Source of the DNA: Gardnerella leopoldii
Lineage (GTDB): Bacteria; Actinomycetota; Actinomycetes; Actinomycetales; Bifidobacteriaceae
DNA length: 64,000 nucleotides
NCBI RefSeq assembly: GCF_003293675.1
Contig: NZ_CP029984.1
Coordinates: 868,043-932,042, forward strand
Reading direction: 5' to 3'
How positions within the stretch are numbered: the stretch's first letter is position 1; each line of letters starts with the position of its first letter. The position numbers and the translations under genes were made by a program. The notes under the pieces were generated by a model that had not been told where the DNA came from, did no database searches, and saw only the letters and a list, made by a program, of their open reading frames with translations. Shown one piece after another: positions 39,134-47,664 of this stretch.

Positions 39134-40289
39134 AGTAACTAATGGCGCTGTTGAACGTTTAATGCCAGGATCCACTATTGGAATTATTGGTGGCGGCCAG
39201 TTAGGGCGCATGATGGCTATTGCAGCTCGCCATATGGGTTTTCGTATTGGTGTTCTTGATCCTACGCTTGACTGCCCTGTGTTCCAAGTAGCAGATTTGC
39301 AGGTTGAAGCTAATTACGACGATCCTGAAGGCTTGCGTGAGCTTGCTGAACGTTGCGATGTATTAACTTACGAATTTGAAAATGTTAACGCAGACGCACT
39401 TGATAAAGTTCGTCATTTAACCGCAATCCCACAAGGAACTGACCTGTTACGCGTAACTCAAGATCGCGTCAGTGAAAAAACGTTCATTAATAGTCATAAA
39501 ATCGAAACAGCTCCGTGGCGTGAAGTAAATAATTTAGACGACTTAGATACTGCTATTGACGAAATAGGCTTGCCAGCAATTCTTAAAACTCGTCGCGGCG
39601 GCTACGACGGTCATGGCCAAGATGTTTTGCGTACAGAAGAAGACGTTGCTAACATTCACCATCGCTCGGATCGCGGAGGAAAATTCCCTCCTTCAATTCT
39701 CGAGGGTTTCGTTGATTTTGCTTTTGAAGCATCGATCCTGGTTTCTGGAAATGGTAAGGATTTCGTAACTTATCCTCTAGTAAAAAACGTGCATCACAAT
39801 AGTATTTTGCACATGACTTTAGCTCCTGCAGTAGTTGATCCTGAAGTTGAAAAAACAGCTCACGAATTAGCTTTGCGCTTAGCTAAAGGATTCGAACTAG
39901 CAGGAACATTAGGAATTGAGCTTTTCATCACTAAAGATAATCGCGTAGTAGTAAACGAACTCGCTCCTCGCCCTCACAATTCCGGGCATTATACGATTGA
40001 AGCTTGCGATATGGATCAATTTGAAGCACATATTCGCGGTATTGTTGGTTGGCCTTTAAAGAAGCCTAAGCTACTTTCCCCTGCTGTTATGGTAAATGTT
40101 CTTGGACAACATGTGGCTCCTACGCGTTCGCTGATTTTGGAACATCCAGAATGGCATATACACGATTATGGAAAAGCTGAAGTTCGTAAGAATCGCAAAA
40201 TGGGTCATATTACTGTGCTATGCGATAATCCTGTTGACGCCGCTGCCGCATTAGATGCAACAGGCTGCTGGGACGACGAACTAGACTAA
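39117..40289 (+). CDS. purK: N5-carboxyaminoimidazole ribonucleotide synthase
   Basis: This ATP-grasp enzyme carboxylates AIR with bicarbonate. GIIGGGQLGRMMAIAARHMG, a central ILKTRRGGYDGHGQDV and NELAPRPHNSGHYTIEA are present. The first 20 residues before the core are a short extension. Total length is 390 aa. It starts inside purE with GAGGAA upstream. The fur-type gene follows 20 bases later on the same strand. Confidence 0.97.
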   Translation: MPTLSEVTNGAVERLMPGSTIGIIGGGQLGRMMAIAARHMGFRIGVLDPTLDCPVFQVADLQVEANYDDPEGLRELAERCDVLTYEFENVNADALDKVRHLTAIPQGTDLLRVTQDRVSEKTFINSHKIETAPWREVNNLDDLDTAIDEIGLPAILKTRRGGYDGHGQDVLRTEEDVANIHHRSDRGGKFPPSILEGFVDFAFEASILVSGNGKDFVTYPLVKNVHHNSILHMTLAPAVVDPEVEKTAHELALRLAKGFELAGTLGIELFITKDNRVVVNELAPRPHNSGHYTIEACDMDQFEAHIRGIVGWPLKKPKLLSPAVMVNVLGQHVAPTRSLILEHPEWHIHDYGKAEVRKNRKMGHITVLCDNPVDAAAALDATGCWDDELD

Positions 40290-40309
40290 AAACGACGAAA
40301 GGATGCGAA

Positions 40310-40714
40310 ATGTCTAGCGAGCCTATGCGTAGACATACAAAACAAAAAGAAATAGTACTCTCCTACTTACGCGAGTCTCGTAATTTTGTTTCTGCACAAG
40401 ATTTGCACAGAATACTCGCCAAAGACGGGGAGATTATTGGCTTAGCAACAGTGTATCGTCAACTTAATTCTTTAACTCAAAGCGGCGAAGTAGACACAGT
40501 GCGTTTTAACGGTCAGCAATTATTCCGCATTTGCGACGAGAATACGCACCACCATCATTTAGTTTGCGAACGTTGCGGAAAAACTGTTGATATTGAGCCG
40601 CCTGACGACGAAGGCTGGATTCATAAAGTAGCTGAATCTCACGGGTATACTGTGGTGGATCATACGCTAGAAGTATTCGGCTTATGCGAAAGCTGCCGCG
40701 AAGAAGATAAGTAA
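40310..40714 (+). CDS. Fur-family metal-dependent transcriptional regulator
   Basis: This 134-aa protein has a winged-helix start (RRHTKQKEIVLSYLRESRNF, SAQDLHRIL, LATVYRQLNSL) and a metal-binding dimerisation half with HHHHLVCERCGK and the second CxxC in LCESC. The paired CxxC motifs hold structural zinc. The sequence fits Zur or Fur; I cannot tell which metal it senses. AAAGGA precedes the ATG. Being behind purEK suggests shared transcription. Its stop codon abuts the structured repeat at 40715. Confidence 0.9.
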   Translation: MSSEPMRRHTKQKEIVLSYLRESRNFVSAQDLHRILAKDGEIIGLATVYRQLNSLTQSGEVDTVRFNGQQLFRICDENTHHHHLVCERCGKTVDIEPPDDEGWIHKVAESHGYTVVDHTLEVFGLCESCREEDK

Positions 40715-40794
40715 CCTGCGCGCGTCTTATTGACGCGTGCAGACCTCGCTTGCGTTGAAAGCACACCGTGCTTTCGACCTTGAGCAAGCTCGGC
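40715..40794. repeat. Dispersed structured repeat, copy A
   Basis: This 80-base element begins one base after the fur-type stop codon. Its leading hairpin pairs 40716-40726 with 40732-40742 over 11 bp (one G-U). GAAAGCAC / GTGCTTTC (40757-40764 with 40768-40775) forms a second hairpin, and GAGC-AA-GCTC a third. From 40740 on it matches 57357-57410 with about four differences, although the two leading stems differ in sequence. Confidence 0.75.
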
Positions 40795-40802
40795 ACCATG
40801 AA

Positions 40803-40836
40803 AAATCTTGAAATGCGCTATGCTATTTCAAGATTT
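40803..40836 (-). terminator. Terminator of tRNA-Arg
   Basis: AAATCTTGAAAT and ATTTCAAGATTT form a perfect 12-bp stem with a ten-base loop; on the minus strand the following bases are TTC, giving TTTTT with the end of the stem. It lies six bases beyond tRNA-Arg. Confidence 0.65.
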
Positions 40837-40841
40837 CATAG

Positions 40842-40914
40842 TGCCCCCGACGCGACTCGAACGCGCAACCAACGGATTAGAAGGCCGTTGCTCTATCCTT
40901 TGAGCTACAGAGGC
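40842..40914 (-). tRNA. tRNA-Arg (anticodon TCT)
   Basis: The minus-strand cloverleaf of 73 nt has acceptor GCCTCTG / CGGGGGC (with G-U pairs), discriminator A and T-loop GTTCGAGTC. The anticodon loop CTTCTAA gives TCT. The last anticodon stem pair is mismatched, which is tolerated in such tRNAs. No CCA is encoded. Confidence 0.92.
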
Positions 40915-40993
40915 AAACAAATGGTTATTATACCAAAAAACTACTATCAACGCGCCATAAAATTATAAATATCAAACGTTTATATAAAAATTG

Positions 40994-42187
40994 TTATTCA
41001 ATAATCCACGCAAGTGACATCAACACTGCAAGGAAGAACACATTGACAATAGTATACGTGAGCAAATAACGCCCACGGTAATGCGAATACTGGTGTGTAA
41101 TTCCCTTATAAGAAATAAGCGAAGCCATAGAAGCAATCAAAGTACCCATTCCACCAAGATTCGTGCCAATAATAAGAAGCTTCCACTGATCACAGAATCC
41201 AGAAAGCAGAATCGTCGTCGGCACGTTGCTAATAAATTGGCTTGAAGCAATAGAAACTTCCATCGGATGCGTACCAACCCACATTTGCGCAAGATCGCTA
41301 AATCCAGCAACTCGACGCATATTGCCAATAAAAACAAAGAACATAATAAACGTGAGCGGCAAAGCCCAATCTAAAACACGGAATACGTGGCGGTCGCAAA
41401 CAAGGAAAGCTGCAACCATAATGAGCACCATAATCCAGTCAGGAATCCATCCACTAACACCACACAAGCAAACAACAAACAGCAAACTATAAACAGTAAC
41501 ACGCCAGCGAGTAAAACTCATGCCATAGCCCATAACACGAATTTCATCAGGCTGCGGATGACCATGCGAAGGAGCCAACACACTTTGCTCAATATCGTCA
41601 CCATGCAAACCTGCAAACTGGTCAACTGTGCGCGACTTAAAGAATACGAATGCAAATACGATCATCAACAGTGCTGCTGTAATCGTATAAGGCGCCATAA
41701 TCTTCAAAAAATCTTGCGTAGACATATGAGTCAACGCCTTTAAATACAGATTGTGAGCATTGCCAATAGGAGTGAGCATACTTCCAACATTGGCACCAAT
41801 AGTCATAAGCGTAATTACAAGAATTGACTGCTTTTCAGCATTCGCCATTACGAGCACAGATAGTGCAAAAGGCACAAAAGTTACGAGAGCAACGTCGTTC
41901 GTAATCCACATTGCCGAAAAGAATGTTAACGACATAAGCACGAGCACCAAGCCGCGCTCAGTGCGCACATGCCTTAGCAAACGCGCACCAATAGATCGAA
42001 ACACACCAATGCGCTGGAATCCGCACACAACCATCATAAGGCACACTAATTGCGAAATAGTGTTGAGATGAATATAACTCAAATATTGCGGATCTGGAGG
42101 TACCAAAAAACAGGAAATAACTGCCAAAATTGCAGCAACAATAAGAATGGTTTCACACTTGACCACATTCAACAGCCAGCGCTTCAT
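40994..42187 (-). CDS. ArsB/CitM-superfamily ion transporter (SLC13-like)
   Basis: This protein of about 397 aa has roughly ten membrane helices. The ion-transporter signatures are the two loop regions MWITNDVALVTFVPFAL and SSQFISNVPTTILLSGF, plus GANVGSMLTPIGNAHNLYL, typical of the CitM/ArsB/NhaD group. The substrate is undecided: sodium-coupled anion or arsenite-like are both possible. I start at the tandem ATG pair 42185-42190 because GGAGGA lies directly upstream; the frame is open for about 19 more codons. It is alone, with no regulator beside it. Confidence 0.82.
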   Translation of the reverse strand: MKRWLLNVVKCETILIVAAILAVISCFLVPPDPQYLSYIHLNTISQLVCLMMVVCGFQRIGVFRSIGARLLRHVRTERGLVLVLMSLTFFSAMWITNDVALVTFVPFALSVLVMANAEKQSILVITLMTIGANVGSMLTPIGNAHNLYLKALTHMSTQDFLKIMAPYTITAALLMIVFAFVFFKSRTVDQFAGLHGDDIEQSVLAPSHGHPQPDEIRVMGYGMSFTRWRVTVYSLLFVVCLCGVSGWIPDWIMVLIMVAAFLVCDRHVFRVLDWALPLTFIMFFVFIGNMRRVAGFSDLAQMWVGTHPMEVSIASSQFISNVPTTILLSGFCDQWKLLIIGTNLGGMGTLIASMASLISYKGITHQYSHYRGRYLLTYTIVNVFFLAVLMSLAWIIE

Positions 42188-42442
42188 CATTCCTCCGTAA
42201 CGCAATAGACATAATGACTCTATTATACTAGAAACCCAGTCCCACAATCGGGTTAAATTCCCGACAAAATCGTTGCAATAACAATAAATTAGCGACTATT
42301 AATAGCGTGATTTAGCCTAAAGTAGCTAACATAAAATTCCGCCCTTTTTTATGACACGCGCATTGAAAAAATTGCGTTTAAAGACAAGATTGCGTATATC
42401 ATATTAAAACAAAGAATTTGTTGTCTACACAAGAAGCGAATT

Positions 42443-44194
42443 ATGGCAGAAATAAACAAAACAGAAGATCAGAAGCTTGAACAAAAACTTGCTCGTCAAA
42501 AGCATCTTCGTGAAAACCACAAGCGCAATACTGCAGATTTAGTTGTTGAATGCTTGGTAAACGAAGGCGTTGAAGTAGTATTCGGTATTCCAGGTGAGGA
42601 AAATATTCCGCTTCTTGAAGCAATTGAGCGCGATGGACGCATTCGTTTTGTGCTTACTCGCCACGAGCAGGGCGCTGGTTTTATGGCAGCGACATACGCT
42701 CATATTACTGGAAAACCGGGCGTATGCTTGGCAACTCTAGGTCCTGGTGCATTGAATTTAACACTTCCTGTAGCTCAAGCAAACGCAAGCACCACACCGC
42801 TTGTAGCAATTTGCGCACAAGGTAACGTTTCTAGGCTTTATAAGGAATCTCACCAAATTATTGATTTGGTTGCACTCTTCCAGCCAATTACGCAATGGTC
42901 TTCTATGATGCTTGCTCCAGAATCTGCGCCAGAAATGGTTCGAAAAGCTTTCTCAATTGCCGGTCGCAACCGTCCGGGAGCCACATGTCTTGTTATTCCG
43001 GAAGATATCAGCGAAATGCCAGCACCTGACAACGCAAAGCCTCTTCCACTTCCACATCCGCTGCATATTATGCCAGCGCCAGACACTATTGAAGAAGCTG
43101 CGAAAATTATTAGTCAAGCAAAACAACCTATTATTTTGGCTGGAAACGGCGTTGCGCGCTCTCACGCTGAGGACCAGCTTCTTGCGTTTGCTGAGCAGCT
43201 TAATGTGCCGGTTGCAACTACTTTCGAAGGTAAGGGCGTTTTCCCAGACAATCATCCTAATGCACTTGGCGTAGTCGGCTTCATGCATCGCGATTACGAG
43301 AACTTCGCGTTTGACACTGCTGATTTGATTATTGCTGTCGGCTTCTCAATTCAGCAGTTCGACCCGAAGAAAATCAACCCAAATATTGATAAAACTATTA
43401 TTCACATCAATACTTTTGTGGAAGATACCGACGCACACTACCCTACTGCGCTGAATATTATGGCGAATATTGGCCAAACGCTTAAAACTCTTACAGAAGT
43501 ATTAAAGACACGAAACATTACTTTTGACGTAAGTCACCCACGTATTCGACAACTACTTACGGAAGAATTACATTCTTGCGAAAACGACGAAAGCATGCCA
43601 ATGAAACCACAGCGCGTAGTTTACGATATTCGCCGCGCTGTTCCTGAAGGCACGAAGGTTCTTGTAGATACAGGCGCTCTTAAAATGTGGATGGCACGAT
43701 TGTACCCAACTATGCACCCGAATACTTGCATAATCGACAACAGTCTTTCAACTATGGCTTGGACGCTTCCAGGTGCTGTTGGAGCTTCGTTTATTCGCGA
43801 TAATTCCGGCAAAATTAACACGAAACCGGTTTTGGCTGTGATGGGCGACGGAAGCTTTATGATGAACGTGCAGGAAATTGAAACTGCAGTGCGCGTTGGC
43901 AGCCGAATGGTAGTTCTTGTTTGGGAAGATAACGCGTACGGCTTAATCAAGTGGAAGATGGAGCTTCATGCAGGCGAGCACGAGTACGTTGATTTCCATA
44001 ATCCGGACGTGCCAAAACTGGCTAAAAGCTTTGGCGCGCGCGGTCATGCTGTTAAAAAGCCGGAGGATTTGTACAACATGCTTCGTGAAGCGCTGGATCA
44101 GGAAAGCGGCGTCGACGTGATTTCTTGCCCAGTTGACTACAGTGAGAATATGAAGCTTATTGAAAAGCTCGGCGATATTGACTTTAGTAACTGA
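42443..44194 (+). CDS. Acetolactate-synthase-type thiamine-diphosphate enzyme (large subunit)
   Basis: It has 583 residues with the three ThDP-enzyme domains. FGIPGEENIPLLEAI and the catalytic Glu in LTRHEQGAGFMAATY are N-terminal. The ThDP/Mg motif is MGDGSFMMNVQEIE, followed by EDNAYGLIKWKMELH. The family's usual GPGVTN reads GPGALN here. No regulatory subunit (ilvN) is adjacent and no other branched-chain genes are near, so it may be the catabolic AlsS type or a related decarboxylase/oxidase. The gene ends in a long terminator. Confidence 0.85.
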   Translation: MAEINKTEDQKLEQKLARQKHLRENHKRNTADLVVECLVNEGVEVVFGIPGEENIPLLEAIERDGRIRFVLTRHEQGAGFMAATYAHITGKPGVCLATLGPGALNLTLPVAQANASTTPLVAICAQGNVSRLYKESHQIIDLVALFQPITQWSSMMLAPESAPEMVRKAFSIAGRNRPGATCLVIPEDISEMPAPDNAKPLPLPHPLHIMPAPDTIEEAAKIISQAKQPIILAGNGVARSHAEDQLLAFAEQLNVPVATTFEGKGVFPDNHPNALGVVGFMHRDYENFAFDTADLIIAVGFSIQQFDPKKINPNIDKTIIHINTFVEDTDAHYPTALNIMANIGQTLKTLTEVLKTRNITFDVSHPRIRQLLTEELHSCENDESMPMKPQRVVYDIRRAVPEGTKVLVDTGALKMWMARLYPTMHPNTCIIDNSLSTMAWTLPGAVGASFIRDNSGKINTKPVLAVMGDGSFMMNVQEIETAVRVGSRMVVLVWEDNAYGLIKWKMELHAGEHEYVDFHNPDVPKLAKSFGARGHAVKKPEDLYNMLREALDQESGVDVISCPVDYSENMKLIEKLGDIDFSN

Positions 44195-44214
44195 GTTTCA
44201 ATAAATTTTTGCAG

Positions 44215-44262
44215 ACAAAAGGCTACGTAATCACGCTAGATTACGTGGTCTTTTGTTTGTTA
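44215..44262. terminator. Long terminator between the acetolactate synthase and dnaG genes
   Basis: An 18-bp stem (44215-44232 with 44239-44256, two G-U pairs) has a six-base loop and a T-rich tail (TTTTGTTTGTT). It lies between convergent genes and could work both ways. Confidence 0.85.
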
Positions 44263-44294
44263 GTACAGTTTTGTACAAAAGATTGCATGAAAGG

Positions 44295-46370
44295 CTACAT
44301 GATTTGCGATTGTAAGTTTTTGCGAGCCGCTTCCATTGAAGTAATTTTTCCTAGAAGCTCAAGCTTTTCCTGACCATCCTTGAGTTTCGCCATACGCACT
44401 CTAGCAGCACCGATTCTACGCATATAGCCAATATCAAGAAGGCGAATAAGCAGCTCGTTTGCATACTTACTTTCTGCACTCGTAGCTTTCCGCAAAAGAT
44501 CTGAAGGAGATCCGTTTGAAACTTGCTGATTCTGTCGATTGCCGGTATCTTCCAATGTATCTGCAGGAGAAGGAAGCGGCAACGGCATTACAGAAAGTTC
44601 TGTAATAACGGATTCAAGCAAAGGACCTGCAGCTTTTGTCATCATATGCAGCCACAATCCTTGCGAAACATTGCCAACCGGCAATCCACCTGCAGCTACA
44701 AATGCTTGAAACAGCGTACGAAATACTGGTGTAATAAAATTATTCAAAGTCAATTGCGCAAACAATTTCTCATCAAAAGCAAGCGGAACTTGCAAAAGTA
44801 ACGCCATAAATTGTTGTTCGCACATAAATACAGCATCATCCACACGATAATAATGCTGATTTTTAGCAGAACTTTTAATAATTTCCATGCGCGAAGCTTT
44901 AAAACCTGCATTACGGTCGTCATTAATTTGCTGACCAAAAGTTGGAATAACGTTATGCTTTTGCGCATAAGCATCGTCGTCACGCACTTTCAAACGTCTA
45001 CGTGCAGACTCAACTTCATTGCGCATAACAGCTAAATCAACGCCAATTGAACGCACGGCTTTGCGCATATACAAGTCAAGCAGCGAACGGTCTCGAATTT
45101 GCGCAATAAGAGGAGCGACAGCCTTTATAGCGCCCATTTGACCAGTAGTGTACGAAGTCTCAAAACGATTAATTACTGTGTCAATAACGAAATCGTATAG
45201 CGGACTTGCATGTGCAACAAGCGAACGCACAGCCTCATCACCGCGCTGAATACGCAAATCGCAAGGATCGAGATTATTGTCTGCTACAGCAACAAAAGTT
45301 TGCGTCAAAAACGCAGAATCCAAACCAAAAGCGTGTAGCGCAGCCTTTTGACCTGCAGCATCACCGTCGAAAGTAAAAACGATGCGCGAACTTACAGACT
45401 GTCCATCCACCTTCAGTGGGCCAACAAGCTGAATTGCCCCCAAAGAATCGTCTGCAATAAGGCGGCGCACAATTTTTGCATGCTCAACGCCAAACGCAGT
45501 TCCGCAAGTTGCAACAGCAGTATCAATACCAGCCAAATGACATGCCATTACATCTGTGTAGCCCTCTACAATTACAACTTGACGCTTTTTTACAATATTT
45601 GCCTTAGCTAAGTCAATTCCGTACAGAACTTGCGTTTTTCGATACAGTGCAGTATCGGGAGTGTTAATATATTTCGCGCTAATAGAATCGTCATCATAAA
45701 GCTTTCTTGCACCAAAGCCAAGAGTTCGACCAGTCGAGTCGCGAATAGGCCAAGTTAAGCGGCCACGGAAATAATCATATATTCCGCGCTGACCGAGTCT
45801 AGCGAGACCAGCGTCGAGAAGCTCTTGACGCGTAAAACCTTTATTCGCTAAGTATCTAACTAAATTATCCCAGCCTTTAGGCGCGTAACCGCAAGAAAAA
45901 CGCGCACTTTGTTGCGGAGTAAAGTTTCGCCCTGCAAGTAATTCGCGCGCAGGAGCTGCCTCTTGAGTGCCGAGATTTGAAACGAAAAACTTTTGCGCTT
46001 CTTCATTTGCTTCTAAAAGCCTGGCTCGCTTAGAACCGCGCGATTGAGAATCACTATTTTGCTCCTGCTTATAATGCATCTCAATGTGGTAACGATCTGC
46101 TAAAAACTCGACCGCTTCACGAAAATCAATATTCTCTTTTTGCTCAACGTACTTAAATACGTCGCCGCCAGCGCCGCAACCAAAACAATGCCACACTCCC
46201 AAGCTTGGTCGCACACTAAAACTTGGCGTTTTTTCATCGTGGAATGGGCAAAGACCTACAAAAGTGCCAGTTCCGGAAGGCTTAAGCGTCACTGTTGCAG
46301 ACACAATGTCATACAAATCTGCCGCAGCGCGCACGCGCTCAATGTCTTCTTTCACAATCATTCCAACCAT
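44295..46370 (-). CDS. dnaG: DNA primase
   Basis: It makes RNA primers at the replication fork. The N-terminal zinc finger is CPFHDEKTPSF...WHCFGCGAGGD (around residues 35-65). The Toprim core has VVIVEGYTDVMACHLAG and FTFDGDAAGQKAA. The C-terminal helicase-binding part is less conserved. I choose the start MVGMIVKEDIERV (46368-46370), where the family normally begins. The frame is open 22 codons further, to a GTG at 46436. It lies near dgt and alr, as in relatives. Confidence 0.94.
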   Translation of the reverse strand: MVGMIVKEDIERVRAAADLYDIVSATVTLKPSGTGTFVGLCPFHDEKTPSFSVRPSLGVWHCFGCGAGGDVFKYVEQKENIDFREAVEFLADRYHIEMHYKQEQNSDSQSRGSKRARLLEANEEAQKFFVSNLGTQEAAPARELLAGRNFTPQQSARFSCGYAPKGWDNLVRYLANKGFTRQELLDAGLARLGQRGIYDYFRGRLTWPIRDSTGRTLGFGARKLYDDDSISAKYINTPDTALYRKTQVLYGIDLAKANIVKKRQVVIVEGYTDVMACHLAGIDTAVATCGTAFGVEHAKIVRRLIADDSLGAIQLVGPLKVDGQSVSSRIVFTFDGDAAGQKAALHAFGLDSAFLTQTFVAVADNNLDPCDLRIQRGDEAVRSLVAHASPLYDFVIDTVINRFETSYTTGQMGAIKAVAPLIAQIRDRSLLDLYMRKAVRSIGVDLAVMRNEVESARRRLKVRDDDAYAQKHNVIPTFGQQINDDRNAGFKASRMEIIKSSAKNQHYYRVDDAVFMCEQQFMALLLQVPLAFDEKLFAQLTLNNFITPVFRTLFQAFVAAGGLPVGNVSQGLWLHMMTKAAGPLLESVITELSVMPLPLPSPADTLEDTGNRQNQQVSNGSPSDLLRKATSAESKYANELLIRLLDIGYMRRIGAARVRMAKLKDGQEKLELLGKITSMEAARKNLQSQIM

Positions 46371-46617
46371 GCTATCTAGCTTATCGCAAATCTGCGGCGA
46401 GTGGTATTGCGCATATAATTTTAGTGTTTCAGCCACTTTTCACCGTTTTTCCAAAGCATAATACAAAAATAGGCGATGCGAACACAGGATATACTGCGTT
46501 ACGCACCGCCTTAAAATCAATTACTTGATTACAACAGATACAAATGCAATTTATAAATGCAATTTATAAGCATTAATACCTAAAAATAACTAGAGAAAAG
46601 ATTAGCGAATAAACTAT

Positions 46618-47271
46618 TTAGTGACGACTCTTGCAAAGAACAGCACCAATACCGGCAAGCATGGAAGCAGTGACAGCAGCCAAAACTACAGAAGAACCAG
46701 TATTAGGAAGTTTAGCAGTCTTATTGCTATCAATCTTATTGCTATCAATCTTATCGCTATCAGTCTTATTGTTATCAGCTTTACTATTATCGACACGATG
46801 CGGAATAGAAGTATCTACAGATTGAGTGTCAGCCGATTCAGAATTTTTTTGAGAATGTCCGAAGTAATCAATAGCAGCTACAAACCTATTGAGCGCGCCA
46901 TCAAACTTTGGATGGTGCAAACTAAGATAATAAGATTCAGCTTCATCTGCCTTATTCTGAGCTGCGGCTTTTTCTTCTTCTGTAGAAGCGTTATCAACTT
47001 CATCTAAAGCTGCAACCCACTTAGCCTTAGCTTCGCAAATCTCATGATTTACTTCCAACAATGCTTTAGCTTCGGCGTACCCCTTAGCATTCGTATCGCC
47101 TGCGGAAACGATTTCATTTGCGCGAGACAATACTTCCAAAATCAAATTATCAACATCTTCTTCTTGACTATCATTGGAATAATCATCAGCCATCGCTGGA
47201 GTAGAAAAAGCTAATCCGGATAGCAAAGTTGCAGCAGCAGCGAATACTGCGATAGCTTTCTTGTTTAACAT
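46618..47271 (-). CDS. Small LPXTG wall-anchored helical protein
   Basis: This 217-aa secreted protein has a signal peptide (MLNKKAIAVFAAAATLLSG...MADD), a helical Ala/Glu-rich body (about 30-140), a Ser/Asp/Asn/Lys linker with repeated DSNKI/DSDKI pentapeptides, and LPNTG followed by a membrane helix and KSRH. The linker repeats are encoded by 15-bp tandem DNA repeats. AAAGGAAAATT lies just before the ATG at 47269-47271. The ligand is unknown. A poly-G tract and a CRP-like palindrome lie upstream. Confidence 0.85.
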   Translation of the reverse strand: MLNKKAIAVFAAAATLLSGLAFSTPAMADDYSNDSQEEDVDNLILEVLSRANEIVSAGDTNAKGYAEAKALLEVNHEICEAKAKWVAALDEVDNASTEEEKAAAQNKADEAESYYLSLHHPKFDGALNRFVAAIDYFGHSQKNSESADTQSVDTSIPHRVDNSKADNNKTDSDKIDSNKIDSNKTAKLPNTGSSVVLAAVTASMLAGIGAVLCKSRH

Positions 47272-47323
47272 AATTTTCCTTTCTTCTTCCTTCTCACGTA
47301 CAGCGTGCGAAGAATTTTGCACT

Positions 47324-47384
47324 AAAATATGTTAGTGTAACTTTGGGTCAAACATGTGACCTATATCACAAAATACCCCCCCCC
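47324..47384 (-). promoter_or_regulatory. Promoter region of the small LPXTG gene with CRP-like palindrome and poly-G tract
   Basis: On the minus strand TTGACC (47346-47351) and TATTTT (47324-47329) are 16 bases apart. Just upstream, TGTGA-CCTATA-TCACA (47355-47370) is a perfect CRP/GlxR-type site, roughly 45 bases before the expected start. Directly upstream again is a run of nine G (47376-47384). A weaker alternative promoter could use TATTTT right after the G run. Confidence 0.6.
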
Positions 47385-47664
47385 TAGAAAATGAATGAAG
47401 TAGAAGGAAAAATAGAACAAAGCTATATAATTTTCAGGCTAAATTAATGACAGCAAATTTGCGAGAATTCACCATATAACTGATGCAAAACCGTCGAAAA
47501 CACATAATCACTTGGTGAAATAAACAAAACGAGACGAAACTGTCGAAAACACCAAATCAACGATAATATCGACAAAATACGCTACGAAATCAGCGGAAGA
47601 CGCACAAATCGCAAATAGTTGCGCAAGCCGCATCTTCCGCAATCTTTCGTAATCTTTTGCTACT
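47385..47664. other. Intergenic region with direct repeats and an 8-bp inverted repeat
   Basis: No convincing gene is present. GTCGAAAACAC occurs twice about 50 bases apart, near 47493 and 47543, with similar flanks. GCGGAAGA (47593-47600) and TCTTCCGC (47633-47640) can pair just past the end of the PASTA-like gene; no T run follows on the minus strand. Confidence 0.45.
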
